From Phorcus lineatus (taxonomy: Eukaryota; Mollusca; Gastropoda; Trochida; Trochidae): a stretch of 64,000 nt of DNA. The position numbers and the translations under genes are program-made. Below the pieces are notes generated by a model that saw only the letters and a program-made list of their open reading frames with translations, was not told the origin of the DNA and did no database searches. Positions 24,191-39,200 of the stretch are shown piece by piece. The stretch's first letter is position 1; each line of letters opens with the position of its first letter. The stretch covers positions 44,851,877 to 44,915,876 of the forward strand of contig OV121081.1 of assembly GCA_921293015.1 (NCBI GenBank), read 5' to 3'.

Positions 24191-27159
24191 TATACACTTT
24201 TATTAAAAGGGGAAAAAGGGACAAATAATCAATATTTGCGAAAACATACTATATCGTATCGTACGTAAATCATTAGATAATTGTCAACCATAACATTTTT
24301 TAAGACGTTTCAGGTTTTTGTATGTGTTAAAATTGAAATAGTACAGGGTATAAACGATTTTCTAGTTCATTTAGAGTTATGGCAAGGCACATCAAAACGT
24401 TATCCAGATGGCAATTGTGAATATGCTGAGTGCAAGACATGTGACGGATCTAAAATGATCTTCCGTGCATGTGTTAATGTCTTATCATATATTGGATAAA
24501 CAATATGGACAAGGGTGGATCCAGAGATTTCTGCAATTATATTCACACTCTTGATTATTTTTGTTTATTTTGAAGACTGAGAGAACCTTACCAACATTAT
24601 AAAACGTTATAAATGAGTTCCCTTTTGAAATTACAAGTTCCTTTTTTCCTTTTTCAGGTTGTTAATATCATAACTCATTTCCTGAATTTAACTATTTACG
24701 TTTTAAACGGGGAAATGTTCCCGCCTTCCTTCATGGTTTGTTTAATATTCAAACATTTTCCTCATAGATTTTATGAATATGCAGCGCTTGATTCATAATA
24801 CTTATTTTGTACACGTATCTGGTAGATAGATTTTATATAAGTTCTTTTCCGGTAAGTAATTATCATATATCATCGTTAAACGTAAAGTTATGTTTGATAA
24901 ACTTGTGATTACAAGAATTTTGATCAGAACATGTGTATACCTTTATCACTTACCTGTTATTATTCATTTATATTTTCCTTAGAATAAAAATTCTGCTTGT
25001 AAAGGGATGACTACTAAAAGATGACTGGCTAACGTATCACGCAAGAAGAATACGTGTCCGTTTTTGTATTCTTCACATATTTGCTATTAACGTTAAAATC
25101 TATAGAAGCTCTTTAAGGAGCATTGACCACACAATGGAACAGTAACGGATATCAATTCAGGATACGTCTAATGTATCAAGCGAGAAATCTACCTTAGATT
25201 TTTGTATCATTCACATGTTTTACTTTAACGTTAAAATGTTTAGAAGCTATGTAAGAGTGTTGACCTTTAAACTTAAAAATACTATAAAAAACCCGAACAC
25301 AATGTCTTACAGTGATGACTAATCGGTGTCGAAAGAAACCACGAGAGAGAGGAAACACATGTCCACATACCGGAGAAGTTACGTGGTCTAAAGGGTGTTA
25401 TTATCCATTCGTTCAAGATAACACACCCGACAGTTAATAACACGAGAACTCCTACATGTCAAGTGTTGAGAATTTCGCTACCCAGTAAACAATTTATTAC
25501 TCTAAAGTATCCAAGTCGAACTCAGCCTACACAAATTTCGTGCTATTTAAAACTAAATTCAAAATGATATGGTAAAATCGACTCGGTACAAAAATATCCC
25601 ATTAAAGTTGACAGCTCATTAAACGCTCATTAATTATCAATATCACAATGGGAAACAACTACTGCAGTAATCTACCATAAGGGACTGATAAGGCTAAATC
25701 GATAGGTTAACTTGACGTGTATGATAGTATATGCTTGTCGGGGTCAGGCAAGGAAACCAGTTATAGCGTTGCCTGTAATATTCATACCCAACTGTGTTGT
25801 GCCTCTCTATCTGAATGCACCATTTGAATAGACCTGTATTAAACAGCTTGCTTTTATCTTTTCAATGGTGGCGCGCCCCACTACACATCGACAGGTGCTA
25901 TGTATAATCCACTCTTCATGACCTAGAAGGTAAGTAACGAAATATATTCGAATTTTACCGGTAACTATGGAATGGACATGCTATACCCCCTAAATCCTGT
26001 ACTCTGGCATAACCTTAGAATTCTCAGGTGACCTCGATACCTTGTTTACCTGGGTTCAAATTGTTTACGGCAGCCATATTCAAAATGGCTTCCTGATTAC
26101 AGGTATTGGTGATTTGGTTTTCTCACGCTAGTGTTGAATGGCTAATGTGGCTAATATAAAAGACAACAACTTAAATCAGTCTCGTGTTTGTCACTATTGT
26201 GTATGAGTGGGGGATTGGGGGCACAGTGTCACATGCTATTAGCTAGAATTTCGTGGCGCTATGACCGGTAAAATTATTTCACTTCCTTACATTCTTATAC
26301 GGGACCCTCTTACAATGTTCGTGATTATCATTAGGATGTTCTTTTCATCAACTTTATGTTATGTTGCAGTTCTTCTATTGTCGTTGTTATTTTGTATTCA
26401 AATTGAAACGATAATTCTTTTATTTTCAATATCGTTTCTATTTGATGATACACCAGTCACTATAGGTAGTATTCTAAGATCGATATCTCCAATCATTATG
26501 ATTCATAATTTCTATATGAAAATATCAATTGACAATATTTCATAAGATACTGATTAGCTTATCATTGTTCTAAGATAGGTCGTTTTTTTCATAAAACGTT
26601 AAAACAAACTACAAACTAAAATCAATCGTTAGTTTAGTTGACTGAAGAATAGTCAATAATGTAAGAAGATTGGAAGAATTCGTAATCAAACCGCCTTCGT
26701 ATAATAGCGTGTTGACCAATTATAGAACGACTTTTAAGTGTTATAACATAACTGTCTTAAATATTGATCAAATCACACATTGGTAAGACTCCATAGTTTG
26801 TTAATCTATCATATGAACGGTTGCACGTTTCGTAAAACATAAAATGTAACATTTGACGAGGCCTCATGGATGAGTTAGGGCTCCACAAATTCGTATCTGT
26901 TCGGTCATTTTGACTCTGAAATGGGTTCATATCCCTTAAGGTACGTAAACCCGAAAAGTACAACAGTTTGGTAAATTAAAGATTTACCATTCTTCACCGT
27001 TTTTCAGATGTATCGTTTTTGAAATACATGTGAATGATATGTTAAAATCAAAACTGCCATGGTTATGTACTCCGCGTGAAAAGAAACATTTGCACCTGAA
27101 TATCAATTATCTGCAATACTACACTTCATGTAAATTTACCATACTAATCTTACCTTCAG

Positions 27160-27235
27160 GGCAGCAAGATGATTCCAAGAGCAGCGTCCCTTATCGTTGC
27201 AGTGACAATAGTTGTAGCTCAAACATATGCACAGG
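27160..27235 (+). CDS. Gene B exon 1: 5' UTR end plus signal peptide
   Basis: A TTACCTTCAG acceptor lies 9 bases before ATG 27169. The exon codes for 22 residues (hydrophobic core SLIVAVTIVVA, ending TYAQ) plus one base, with a GTGAGTC donor. An upstream non-coding exon is implied. Confidence 0.82.
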
Positions 27236-30200
27236 GTGAGTCATCAGATCATCAATCTTATCAGATTAACCAAAAGTTTTGTTATTTGAATCATATATCA
27301 AAATGATTTTGTACGTGATATAAGTGTCGTGATTAAAACCAATTGTCACATTTACAAAAGTTGGAACAGCAGTTATATTCTAAAAATAATATGATAGTAT
27401 TGACAGTACAAGGTTCTATCATATTAGCGTTATCAGTTAAAACGTAATGTTGTTGATGGGACAACTCAACGTAAAAACGATTTCATTATGGTAACAATAT
27501 AAAATCATTCCTGCCACAGACAGTTGGTCAGATCATGAAGTAGAAAATTAAAGGATTATAACTCAAAAACATTACCTACTCGATGATATATGCACTCCGA
27601 TAGACTTTTCCTTCACCTCTTTATATTGTATACGGTTCTGAAATAGGTGAACTTTAACGTCTAAACAGTAGATAGCTTTAAATCTGCATTTCAATTGTGT
27701 AGAAATTGTGATACTTATGTATCATAATCCTAATAAAGCATCGCAATAATGCATATTGTCATTGTAACAAACAACTATTTGCTTACATTGTTTTATCTAA
27801 AACATGAAATATTTTTACAGGCATTGACAAACCTCCAAAATTTTTAACACCTTTAACACGGGATACACGAACTATACCTTTAGGACAGAACGTCACAGTG
27901 TTGTGTGAGGTGGAAGCAAAACCAGCAGCAACGTAAGTAGTTACGGTCTTCTTTTCACGCTTACCAAGCCATTAAAATCTGCAAACTAACAGAAACAGCT
28001 GTAATATTTGTAGAAAGTTGATAAAGCTCTACAAAATGTGCAATGCATGTCGCATACGAGTTCAGTATTTTGTGTAGCTATAACTGCTCTTACCATCTTT
28101 GATTCACTGAATCGTATATCAATATGTAAATGTCAAGTTCATATAGTTTAATGTAACATCCGGTGGTCATTGGTCAATGCAGAGACTTGGCCTTGTTAGC
28201 AATCCATTCATTGAGACGTTTGTATAGCGTCAATATCCAACTAAGCAGCTAATAGACGCTTTTTTAAAACCCTTCATCAATGAACCCGTGAATGAACACC
28301 TTAGTGTTAAACTTAGTTTAACCAATATACATTATATTGAACCACTCGAACATTAGTCAGGCAATTAGTCAGGCACTAGTTAGAATATGTTTATACCCAC
28401 AACTTGTACGTTTTATCTTGACGTGATATTATCATTTAACCAAAATTATTTATGACCTTCATGTACGAACAGGATGTTTACAGTTGCGGGCATGTTTTAT
28501 CCAAAGTAAATATAACTGTGGAGCACTTTTTTCAATTTAATAAAACCCATTTTAATAGGCATTCATGTACATTCCTTTAAAGCGATAAGCGTTTAATCTC
28601 CTGCTGAAAGTGATAAGTTGACAAATGAGTGCAACTTCCCTCTTGAGTAAAATGATCGTATTTGATCAACACGTATAGATTTTTGGACACATCTTTCTAC
28701 TATATATTCTGTTTCAGATATCGGTGGACTCTTAACAATGAACCCATCTCTCGGTCCAGCAACTACTTATTTAACTCCAACAACGGAACTCTTCAAATCA
28801 CGGGTTTTAGGAACGAAAACGCAGGGAATTATCAGTGCTTCGCCGAAAATGTTGTAAATGGAAATAGGGCTGTGGCAATGTCAAGTGTTATAACAATTAG
28901 GGAAGCAGGTTAGTTGACTACTACTACTACTTCTACTACTACTACTACAACTACTACTACAACTACTACTACTACTACTGCTACTACTACTACTACTATT
29001 ACTACCTTCTTTGCTACTATTACCATTATTTCTACAACTACGACTGAAACAACTGTAACTCCTATCTTTACTGCTACTACTACTACTACTACTACTACCT
29101 CCTCTGCTACTTTTACCATTATTTCTACAACTACGACTGAAACAAATGTAACTCCTACCTCTACTGCTACTACTACTACTGCTGCTACTACTACTACTAC
29201 TACTACTAGTACTACTACTTCTACTGTTATCTTTATTACGACTAATATTACTTAAACAACTACCTCTGCTACTACTACTTATAATAGTGATAATTATAAT
29301 GATGATAATAATAAAATGATGATGATGTTGATGATGACCTACATGTAGGTAAATCTAGGACGATGTTTAAGAATCGGAGCTTTCTTCGGAGTCAGAGCTG
29401 AAATGGCTTGACAATTGATATGTTGTAACATGAATATAGCTGATCAAAGTGTAACAAAATAAGATGTAGTAAACTATTTCGTAAGAAATTCACGAAGACA
29501 TTTGCTGATAAATTCAATACATTTACCAAAATAAATGATTCTGACATATGTAACTGACATTTTTGTAAAAATGGTAATGTTGTGCCTTTAAATGATATAT
29601 TTTAATACATTTCAGTACTGGATAGCAATTGGCAGTCGACTACAATAACGACACAGAGGCAACAGGGGGATTACGTCCAGTTCAGGTGTGATAACCCCCC
29701 CGAATGTGTGCCGACTCCCCTCTTTAGTTGGAACCAGGTCTCCGCATCTCCATCTTCCAATGTGAACAAGGGAGAAGTTAAACCAGGTGATAGGATCTAC
29801 ATCGATAATGAAGGTATGCATCTGGCATTGGTAATTTGTTTGTTTAAGTAAACTATAGTTTGAAAATAAGGACATAGTGGTCTCTTATATTCATAGAAAG
29901 AACCAGTGACCAATGCAAAACACCTGTCATGGAAGGTAGTGGGTCCTTATGCTAAATGTAAAATATATCTTACTTGAGGATTTCGATCCTTTTGATTGGA
30001 CAAGGGGGTACCATTCCTCATTCATCATACAATAATTTACCAAAGTGCCAGGGATAACGCAACCTTGCTTAGTCAAAATGCTACCGGACCACTGTCAAAG
30101 AAACGTCGTACAAAACTGCCACAGCAACATTAGACCACACTGCATTTCCTGTAACTACAGGGGTACATAAGATTACTATCGCTTCCTGGGCGATATCCCC

Positions 30201-33200
30201 AACAATGCTATTATTGTTACGGTGACATTTCAACAACAAATTCTTTTCATTTGTTGAAAAAGGATTATTATCGAAACTTAAGATCACATTCAACCATGTT
30301 CCACGGAATAAGGATGAAATAGTATGCTCTTCGGGATATGAGGTCGATCATGTTTCCTCTGCAAAACGGTCCGAAAACAGCCAACATAGTCACATGTTCC
30401 GATGAAACCTCTTCTAGCCAATCAAAAGACCACCGGCAAAGGCCTTCTTTATCAGAAGCTCGAGACAAGAATGAGTGATTGAATAAATGAATAAGTGATA
30501 CCTCATTTCCTCTATTAAAATGAAGAATAAAACAAATATCTCAGAACAAATGATTGTAGTATTTACATGAACATGTTGGAATATAATCTCACAACTATAA
30601 GTATAGATACAACAGGTTCCAGGAGCTGACACATTTAGCTGTAATGTCAAAGAAAACAGCCCACTCATGCAGAATTTCTGTAAGGGGTGTCGCACCACCT
30701 GTAGCAATGTCATAATCTTAAATTCATCACATCACATTCTTCAATTTACATGTACCATTCATGGTTTGCTAGTTCCAGCCGATGCTTGCAGGTTTCACCG
30801 CGATGCATAGTAACGATGGTGTTGCGGGCTTTTCCCTGCAATAATAAAAGCAACCGCGATATAATTTAAATACTCTTGAAAGCGCCATTAAACCCAATTC
30901 ACCTCACTTCAACTCGAGATTCATACTATCAAATACTGTTTAAACAGTGCATTACGTTAAGAAAGTGGCATTTTTATATTTGATGGATCCCATGATGTCT
31001 TCCTCTTCATACTCTTCGCTTTGTTGATTTTCCTTTGTGTTCCTTCTCCTCTGCCACTACTTAACTCGATACCTAGTCGTGATTGGTGGTTTGCGTGCTT
31101 TAGAGACCCCGGAAGCTAAGCCCAGTGGCGGATCCAGGATTTTTTAAAGGGGGGGGGGGGGGGGGGGGGGGGGGTCGGATACAGAAATTGTCAAAAAGGG
31201 GGGGGGGGGGGAGGATATTGTTACGTTATACATGATTTTCAAATTATTTTTATTGACCTGAATCTATAATTGACCCCCCCTCCACTGAAGCTTGCCGGAG
31301 CTTTCTTGCTCCTGGTAGAGTCCCATAGCTGGACAGGTCGACGGGTAGAAGCCAGACCAAATTGTAGTCGTTCTAAGACCTGCTGTCTGTCTACCTTATG
31401 CCTATCTTTCTGTCTTTCCCCTCATCCCTTTGATCCTTTTCTTCCTCATCTGCCCACTCTCTTTTGGATGTTTGTCATCCACGTGTTTAATAACTGAAAT
31501 ATTTTTCAAAACACGTTAAACACTAACTCACTCACTCCCTCCCTCTCCTCTACTTGCTCAATGCGTCTTTCTGTAATTCTTCTGGGGTGACTGCGTCCGT
31601 CTGTACAATATGTACACACCGACGCATATTTTTCTATACAGACGTTTTTAAATGCATCCGTTGGGTACATTGCCAAATGTGTCTTTTGTAGTTTCGTATA
31701 GACTGTAACGAATACTTTTCAGTTGATCTTCATTTCTGTACAGCTGTATTGATTCCTTTTCAAATGGAGCACGATCAAGTTGGCCTAGTTTGTCTTCAAG
31801 TTCATTGTATAAACTTGTATCAGTCTCATTCACACATTGTGTAAGGTATCAACTCGCTTCATTGTTTCACTTTCACTTACCGTTAGGTCACTTAATATCC
31901 AAGCGCGTAAAGGATTGAAAGTGTCAATACAAACACTGTTATCTTTTTCAAAACACATTTTTTTAAGATCGTAAGAAAAATTAAGTTCACCAATATAAGA
32001 TTTACACGCCATACTATTCCGAATACTGTCACGGTTCCTCTCATACCAAATTCAAGGTACAATTCAGGTTGGTTTTCTTCTGATTTCACATTTTGATGTG
32101 AGCACGTTTTCATGACCATACATCTTGACCAATCTGCTATTGACTATGATTGGGCATAAAAGGTAACTACCGAGCGAGTACGTACAATTTGAAAAAAACA
32201 GTCAAGTTTATCAGACTGAGTTTTATTTGTTTTTTTGGTATATCTTCTATAGCTTTCAATACATAAATTAATGTAAACATATAAATATATAAAAGATAAC
32301 ATAATTATAAACACTTAAATAAATATCTCGAGAAGTTGGGTTGATTCTTTGTATTTATTTGACGTTTATCAAATATAACAAATAATGATAAATCTAATGA
32401 CATTCAATAATGTCATTGTCATATTCCTGTTTTATTGCTATAATCCAGTAATCACCTAAAACATGTAACGCTTTATATTTTTAAAGGCTACATGTCTGCT
32501 GCATTTATATTTTCAGGAACTCTTCACTTCACATATCTAAAAATGGAAGACGACAGCGGATCACTTACGTACAAGTGTGGGCTTCGTAACAGCGTGTTAG
32601 ACCTCATCAAACTGGGCAGTGATAGGAAGCTGACCGTTAATAGCAATCCCAATGGTAATGGTCAAAAGTTTCATAACTTGAAATAGATCACAAGACTCTT
32701 TATATATACAAATTAATGAACATCGCATAAAAGCGGAAAGTTCAGTCTTCTCAACGTGTACAATTCAAGTAGTCAGCCCAATTGACCGTAAAGCTTTCCT
32801 CTAATAAAAGTGTCTCATTTATATCCTCGAGACCGCTTGACTTATAATATATATGTCACTAGGAATGAAATAATTCGAGCTATTTATGTGGACAGAGAAT
32901 GATTAAATGGTACTTTCTTATGCGGTTCATGAAAGATGTTCAGGATTTAAAAAACCCAAAACGCTTTTAATATTTTCACATAAAACATGCTTAATTTTTC
33001 CTTTAAACTCATTTTGTTAAAATGATAAATATTTTCATTCAAAGCTTTTTGTAAATAAAAATTCGATCCATACTGTGATCCATACTATATATTTTGGTCC
33101 AGGTCTGGTGCCCGTTGGTGCCACAAACAGGTTCGTCACGAATCCGGCAAAATTCATCCGAACTAGAAGTGCAGAACTTGAGTGTGTTTTCAGTGGATAG

Positions 33201-36200
33201 TGAGTATTTCCTTGTTACTTCGTTTCTTACGTACAGTGTTATGATGGTTTTTACACTGATGACCTTAGCCATAAGAAAATAAAGTCCCTGCTAAAGAATC
33301 TCAATGCACGTATTTTATTTATTCATTTTTGCATAAGAATGGTGACTGGTTTGAGTTTACTGGTATAGATACAATTATGTAACATTCATTTCATCTAAAA
33401 AATTAACATTTTCGAACACTCATTCCCAGAATGTCCTTACACTTATAATGAGAAATGCACACCTGATGGAACTTTCCTGTCATATAATAAAAGCAATCAA
33501 AGAACAATGGAGTTACAATCAGATATACCGTATTTGTATGAAAGATTTTTCAAAAACACTTATGTGATGTTGTTTTCGTAACTTATATATATATTATTGA
33601 TAAATAATAGTATATAAATATCTTGAGAAGTTAATTAGATTCTTTGTGTTTATTTGCACGTTTATCAAATATTTCAAATTATGATAAAAATAATGGCATG
33701 AAAAAAAACGTCATTGTCATTTATTTTTACAGCCCGATCCCAACAATTACGTGGAAAGACAGAGAGAAGAATACCATCACGGGCAATGGTGACAAATACA
33801 CTCTCAGCGACAACAAACATAAACTGACAATAAAAAACCTCGATGAAAATGATGAGGGGAATTATTTCTGTGAGGGGAGCAACGCACTGAACACAGAAGA
33901 AATTGAAATATTCCTTAATGTGACATGTGAGTTAATTATCATCATATAAGCATATTCATCATATATCTATGTATCCAATATGCCAAGCCAATACACCCAT
34001 ATTGACCCAGTCAACACACCCATATTAACCAAGTCAACACACCCATATCAGGCCGTCTTGTAAAGTCATAAGCAACGTCATAGGCGACGTTTAGACAAAG
34101 TAATACAAGTTCTTCAAACAAGAAATATTAAGGAAGACAAGCAATTTCATGGATTACCAACTTCTTTATTAAACTGAGAGCGACATTTAGGTATAGGCCA
34201 GGTGTTTATACCAAATTTTTCCCTTTCAGCTTCAAGCAAATTCTTCAAAAAAAGGAACTTTTAATAAATAACTATCCTTTTAATCCAAAGCATGTTCTAG
34301 AAGTGATTTTCTTACTTGCCATTAAATACCTTTTTTAATAAACGGCTTGGCCAATAATGTAGTCATCTTTCTTCTCGTGTCTGTAGTCTGTCATACAAAT
34401 GTACTGATATATATTTAAAGAAAGAATTACTTCTAAGCGTAACGAAAGAGCACAAGTGTCTTTTAAAAAACAATTTGTATCTTATACAACGGGGTGAATT
34501 TTGGAGCTTAGCTACATGTATATGAGTTGTTAGAGCTTAGCTTAAAATAACCTCTCTGCAGTTATGATAATAACAATTTTTAAAAATGATTATTTATCAC
34601 CCAGTCGGCCAATATGAATGCATCCGTCTTCCCTTTTGTCCAGACGATCAGATGTACAAATTAACAGGACATATTTGATCGCAAAATTTCATAAATCATC
34701 TTGAGATGATGATAACATGCATATGCTTAAAAATAAGATACGATTAATCAGCCGGACCAACATAAGAGGCATTCTCCTTCCCTTGTATCTAGAAGACCAA
34801 AATAAGAGGCATTCTTCTTCCCTTGGATCTAGAAGACCAACATTCGATGCATTCTTCTTCCCTTCTATCTAGAATATTAACAAATCAAAATAAACAATGA
34901 TAGATCAACTTAAAATAAAACAGTTTCATATAGCATTTGAAAGAACTTATTAATACACATATACTGCCAGGCGTACATGTAGGGTGTCAAGAAGATAATC
35001 AAATTGAACTATGACAGAACAACCTGAAATTTCATTTAGTACGTATCTGAAATCAAAATAATATCCTAATCAATACGCAAATAAAATACTGCCGGACCAA
35101 TGTTGCAAAACGTGTTGTGTTTGGGCCGATGCTCGCAGGTTTCACCGCAAGGCATAGCCACAATGGCGTTGCGAACTTTCTCCCTGCAAGTGGCTTAAGA
35201 CCCAAGTCACCTCACCACTTGTGTCTGGGAGATAATCTTAGTAAATTTATCTATGATAGACCTGTATACAATTTCATATAGCATCTCATATCATAATATC
35301 ATGCTTATTGATATACAAATATTATATTTCCAGGCAAATATTGCATAACGTCCCTCTTGTGTCTGGAATATAAGCTTAGTAATTTCATCTATGATAGTCC
35401 AGGCTATAATTTCATGTAACATATGAGATGAACATATCATGTTTATCAATACGAAAATATTACGTTATGGGGCAAATATAACGCCTCTCTTGTGTCTGAA
35501 GGATAAGCTTAGTAATTGTATTAAAATATGACAGGCCAACCTATAATTTCATTTATTATCTGAGATTATAATAGCATACTGATCATAACACAAATATTAT
35601 ACAGACGGACCAATATATGTACGCTCATCTTGTGTCTGGAAGGTAAGCTTACACTAGATCAACTTTCAAGAAATATCAATCAATCAATCAAATTTAAGTC
35701 ATAATGTCATGCTAATCATAATCTATTGTTGATACAGCTGGACCAATATGGGAGAAATCTCTTTCGTCCCAGACGAGACCAGAAGGAACTGATGCCATAT
35801 TCAGCTGTAAGGCTAGGCCCGCCCTCAACGAGAGACTCCTAGACGCTCCCACCTGGTTTATTAACGGGGAAAAGATAGATATAAATGATATAGGTAGGTA
35901 CTTTTTTTATTTGAAATAATGTTCACAGCACGTTAAAACTTGATTATTTCAGTTTGTTCCATGATGAATCCTTTTTATTTTGTCTTCGAGTTAAAATGTT
36001 TTTAAAAAGTTATCAATTTTAAACAGTTGATTTTTCTACTTTATGGTTATAAGATTATGTAAGAGGTGAATAATTTGAATTTTTTAAAACAGATTGAATC
36101 TGAAAAATATAATATTGGTTGACTTCTTTATGTCAAAGTAAATAAATATTATATTACATATATAATAATTATAATAATACACTATTTGATATAATAGTTA

Positions 36201-39200
36201 GATATTTAACCTTGAATGTGATGAAATTTACTTTGGATATGACAGGGGTTTTTTTTCTACGTTTTTCCAAAAGCTACAGATGGGAAGATGGAATTCAGTG
36301 ACAGTTTCCGGGTTCTGACCGTGAAGAATCTGAATAAACAAACAGACGTCAAATGTTTCCAATGTAACGTCAGTAATGAGATCGGATACGAGATGGGAGA
36401 TGGCTGTCTTAACGTTATTGGTGAGTGTGCCTGGGAAAGCATTGTTTCCTGTTATTGGTTATAATTTATAAAATAAAAATATGGTACAAGAACAAATGAT
36501 TTGTGTTTATTACTGAGCCTCCAAATTATTAATTTGTTGATAAAGCTTTAAAACGTTCACTTACTGAACATTTTTGTAGTTCCTACGATTCCAAGAATGT
36601 TCATAAAAGTACATCTACATGTATGTGCATCGCTTCGTTGTTGCAGATAGTTGTCAGGCTGACTTTGTATTTCTGGATAATTAACAAAGAATTTAATACT
36701 AAAATAATAAACGCCGGGAGGAGTATTTATCTCAAAATTAAAACCAATATACTCTTTATGAGGACAAACTATTAGTTGTTGTAATTTCACCTAAATAATT
36801 TTTGTCAGTACGGATTTTATTGTTTATTAATAAATTGTGAATTTATCATTTACACAATTTAACATAAAATTCATGTACATTTTCTTCTTTATGCAGAGCC
36901 AATATTTGTAACAACTAAGCCAGACCTCCGCCAAGTTGCAGTTCCAGGCAAAACGATTAATCTGACAGTACTAGGCACCACAGACCCACTTCTGACCTTG
37001 AAGTACAGGTGGAGGTTCAAGAATGCATCATACGAGGGGGAGCAGACACCACCTTACGTATTCTATGATGCAAGTACTAACCAGAGCTACATTGACACGT
37101 CGTCTCTGAATGGAGATCAACTAGCATCAATATTAGGAACCTACCACAGAATTTTATATCATTCCTATGAGTCGAAGACTGTTTCCATTGAGGTCATCAG
37201 TGAAGCGGCTGCAGCAGGTTGGTTTAAAGACTAAGACTACCGCTGGTCATTTTATTTGAAGTAATGATTTTTGCTTTGCTATTGTTGCGTGAACATATTA
37301 AACTTGTAACATTTTGGTATTTGTAATGCTATTTGTTTGATGATCAATTTTATCGTACATACACAGACAGGAGTTACTCTCGGATTTATATTCCAAAATC
37401 TAAAATGCTTTGGTAAAAATTCAATTCCAATAAAAAATGCAGCTTTCAAAATTCAAGAACACATCAAACACCTTTGTGTCGTAATACATCCTACCGAGAA
37501 TGATATCAGAATCAGAATAAAACAGATATCATATTTCAAAATTTTAAAATAGTCATACCTTATGATATGATTATGATGATGATGATAAGAAATATGTGAT
37601 ATCGGCGACCAAAGTGAAACATTTCATAAAAAATAGGCAGAAACGGATTTGATAAAATGCTAAAAGTAAGAGAAGTTAGAAGACTCTGTGGACATCAGGC
37701 ACTATGGAGGACAAAAGATGCATGTATCTATTCAGCAGTGTTTAAAATCGTTATGTTTCTTTTTTTTCATTTCTAGCTGGGATCACTTCTCCCCTCGGAG
37801 CAGAAATCGGATGGATAATCGCTGTTTGTATCGCCCTTATCCTTGTCATCATCGCCATCATTCTTCTTATCTGTTACATCAGGTACATCTCCGAGAAAGG
37901 GGCTTATAAAGGTGGGTGTGAGTCTGTAATATCTTAGTGTCTGAAAAGGATTAGTCATCTATCTATACTATGCTTTATCTCACTTATGACTCGAGAGAAA
38001 CATAATATATCATAGAAAATTTAGCAGAAACTAGTATATTTCGTGCTCAACGTCATGATAATGTTGTGTCATACCATTATCCTTATCATGTGTACACGAT
38101 GTTGCTTTTGATAGTAAAACATTCATTAGAAAAGTATCCACCAATCAATGGCTTATGTTGTAATTTATGAATGTCATGATTAAAGTGATGAAACCGAATC
38201 GCTTTTATTATTTTGAATATTAAAGGTTTTATTTCAAACTTCTAGTGGATAGCAAGGAGAAGGAAAGCGGCTTGGATCCCGAAGGAGAACTAAAAGACAA
38301 CAAATTAAAAGAAGTTGCAAATGTGCCGTAAGTCTTACATATTATTTTTATCAATACATCTGTTTCAAGGACCGAATTTGTCATTTTTAAATGTACAGGG
38401 ATATTCCTAGAGGGGTGATGTTAAATGGATACCATTCTTCGATCACAAAAACTAACCAAAGTGATATCATTATTATAAATTATTTCATTATTTTCGTACA
38501 GCGGAATAAATTTTCATAGCTCTTTAATCACATTCTTACGACCGGGTACATATTCTGAAAGCGCATTGCTGCCAGCAGTGATTTTGTTTTACTAAAGACT
38601 AATTAGATGATACTTTTATCTAATTAGATGATAGTTTTATCTAATGAAATGATAAATTCATCTAATTAGATGATACATCTAATACATTAATGTATCATCT
38701 AATTAGATGAACGTGTCATCTATTTAGATGAAAGTATCATCTAATTAGATGAAGATATCATTTTATTAGATAAAACTGTCATCTAATTAGAACTTTTGTA
38801 AATTTTTGTCACTGCTGGCAGCGATGCGCTTCCATAACATATATATGTTTAATCTTTATTAATTTCACGTACGTGTACTTTTTTGTAGAAACTTTATCGC
38901 CTTATTGGCATCTAAATGCTCATGATCGGGTCGGGGAAGTTGAATAACTCTCACCTATGATGAATTTTGATTCCAGGATTGATAGTCCGAGAAAGCCTAC
39001 CCTTGCTGCAATGGACAACCCTAGTTTCCGGTATGATGATGATGACATGCACGACATTTCAATGAACGAGTACGGAAGTGATGTTGTCGATTTTAGCAAG
39101 TTTAATGAAGACGGATCTTTCATAGGCCAGTATAAACCGCCCCAGACTCCAAATGCCAGAGGGGGACAAACGAATCGAGGGTTCGCAAATGAGTCTGTGA

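Larger units (their letters stand above)
16831..27159. other. Intergenic region between genes A and B
   Basis: Begins with the gene A 3' UTR. AATAAA signals lie at 17991, 18713 and 20102, and I cannot say which is used. No protein-coding gene is recognised and all open frames are short. It contains several inverted-repeat elements (20348-20941, 21428-21760, 23932-24190). A strong donor-like AAG|GTAAGTAA at 25929/25930 is a candidate end of a gene B non-coding exon. Confidence 0.6.

Noticed and set aside
24281..24499. 72-residue frame with several cysteines between genes A and B
   Set aside because: No signal peptide, family match or paralog counterpart; lies beside a dispersed repeat.
28914..29255. 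Thr-rich mucin-like open frame after exon 3 of gene B
   Set aside because: Reading on from exon 3 gives an immediate TAG, there is no acceptor, and the sequence is an ACT repeat. The next exon joins in phase without it.
30081..30713. Reverse-strand open frames in intron 4 of gene B
   Set aside because: Several overlapping short frames without recognisable domains or splice continuity. Treated as chance or old repeat sequence.
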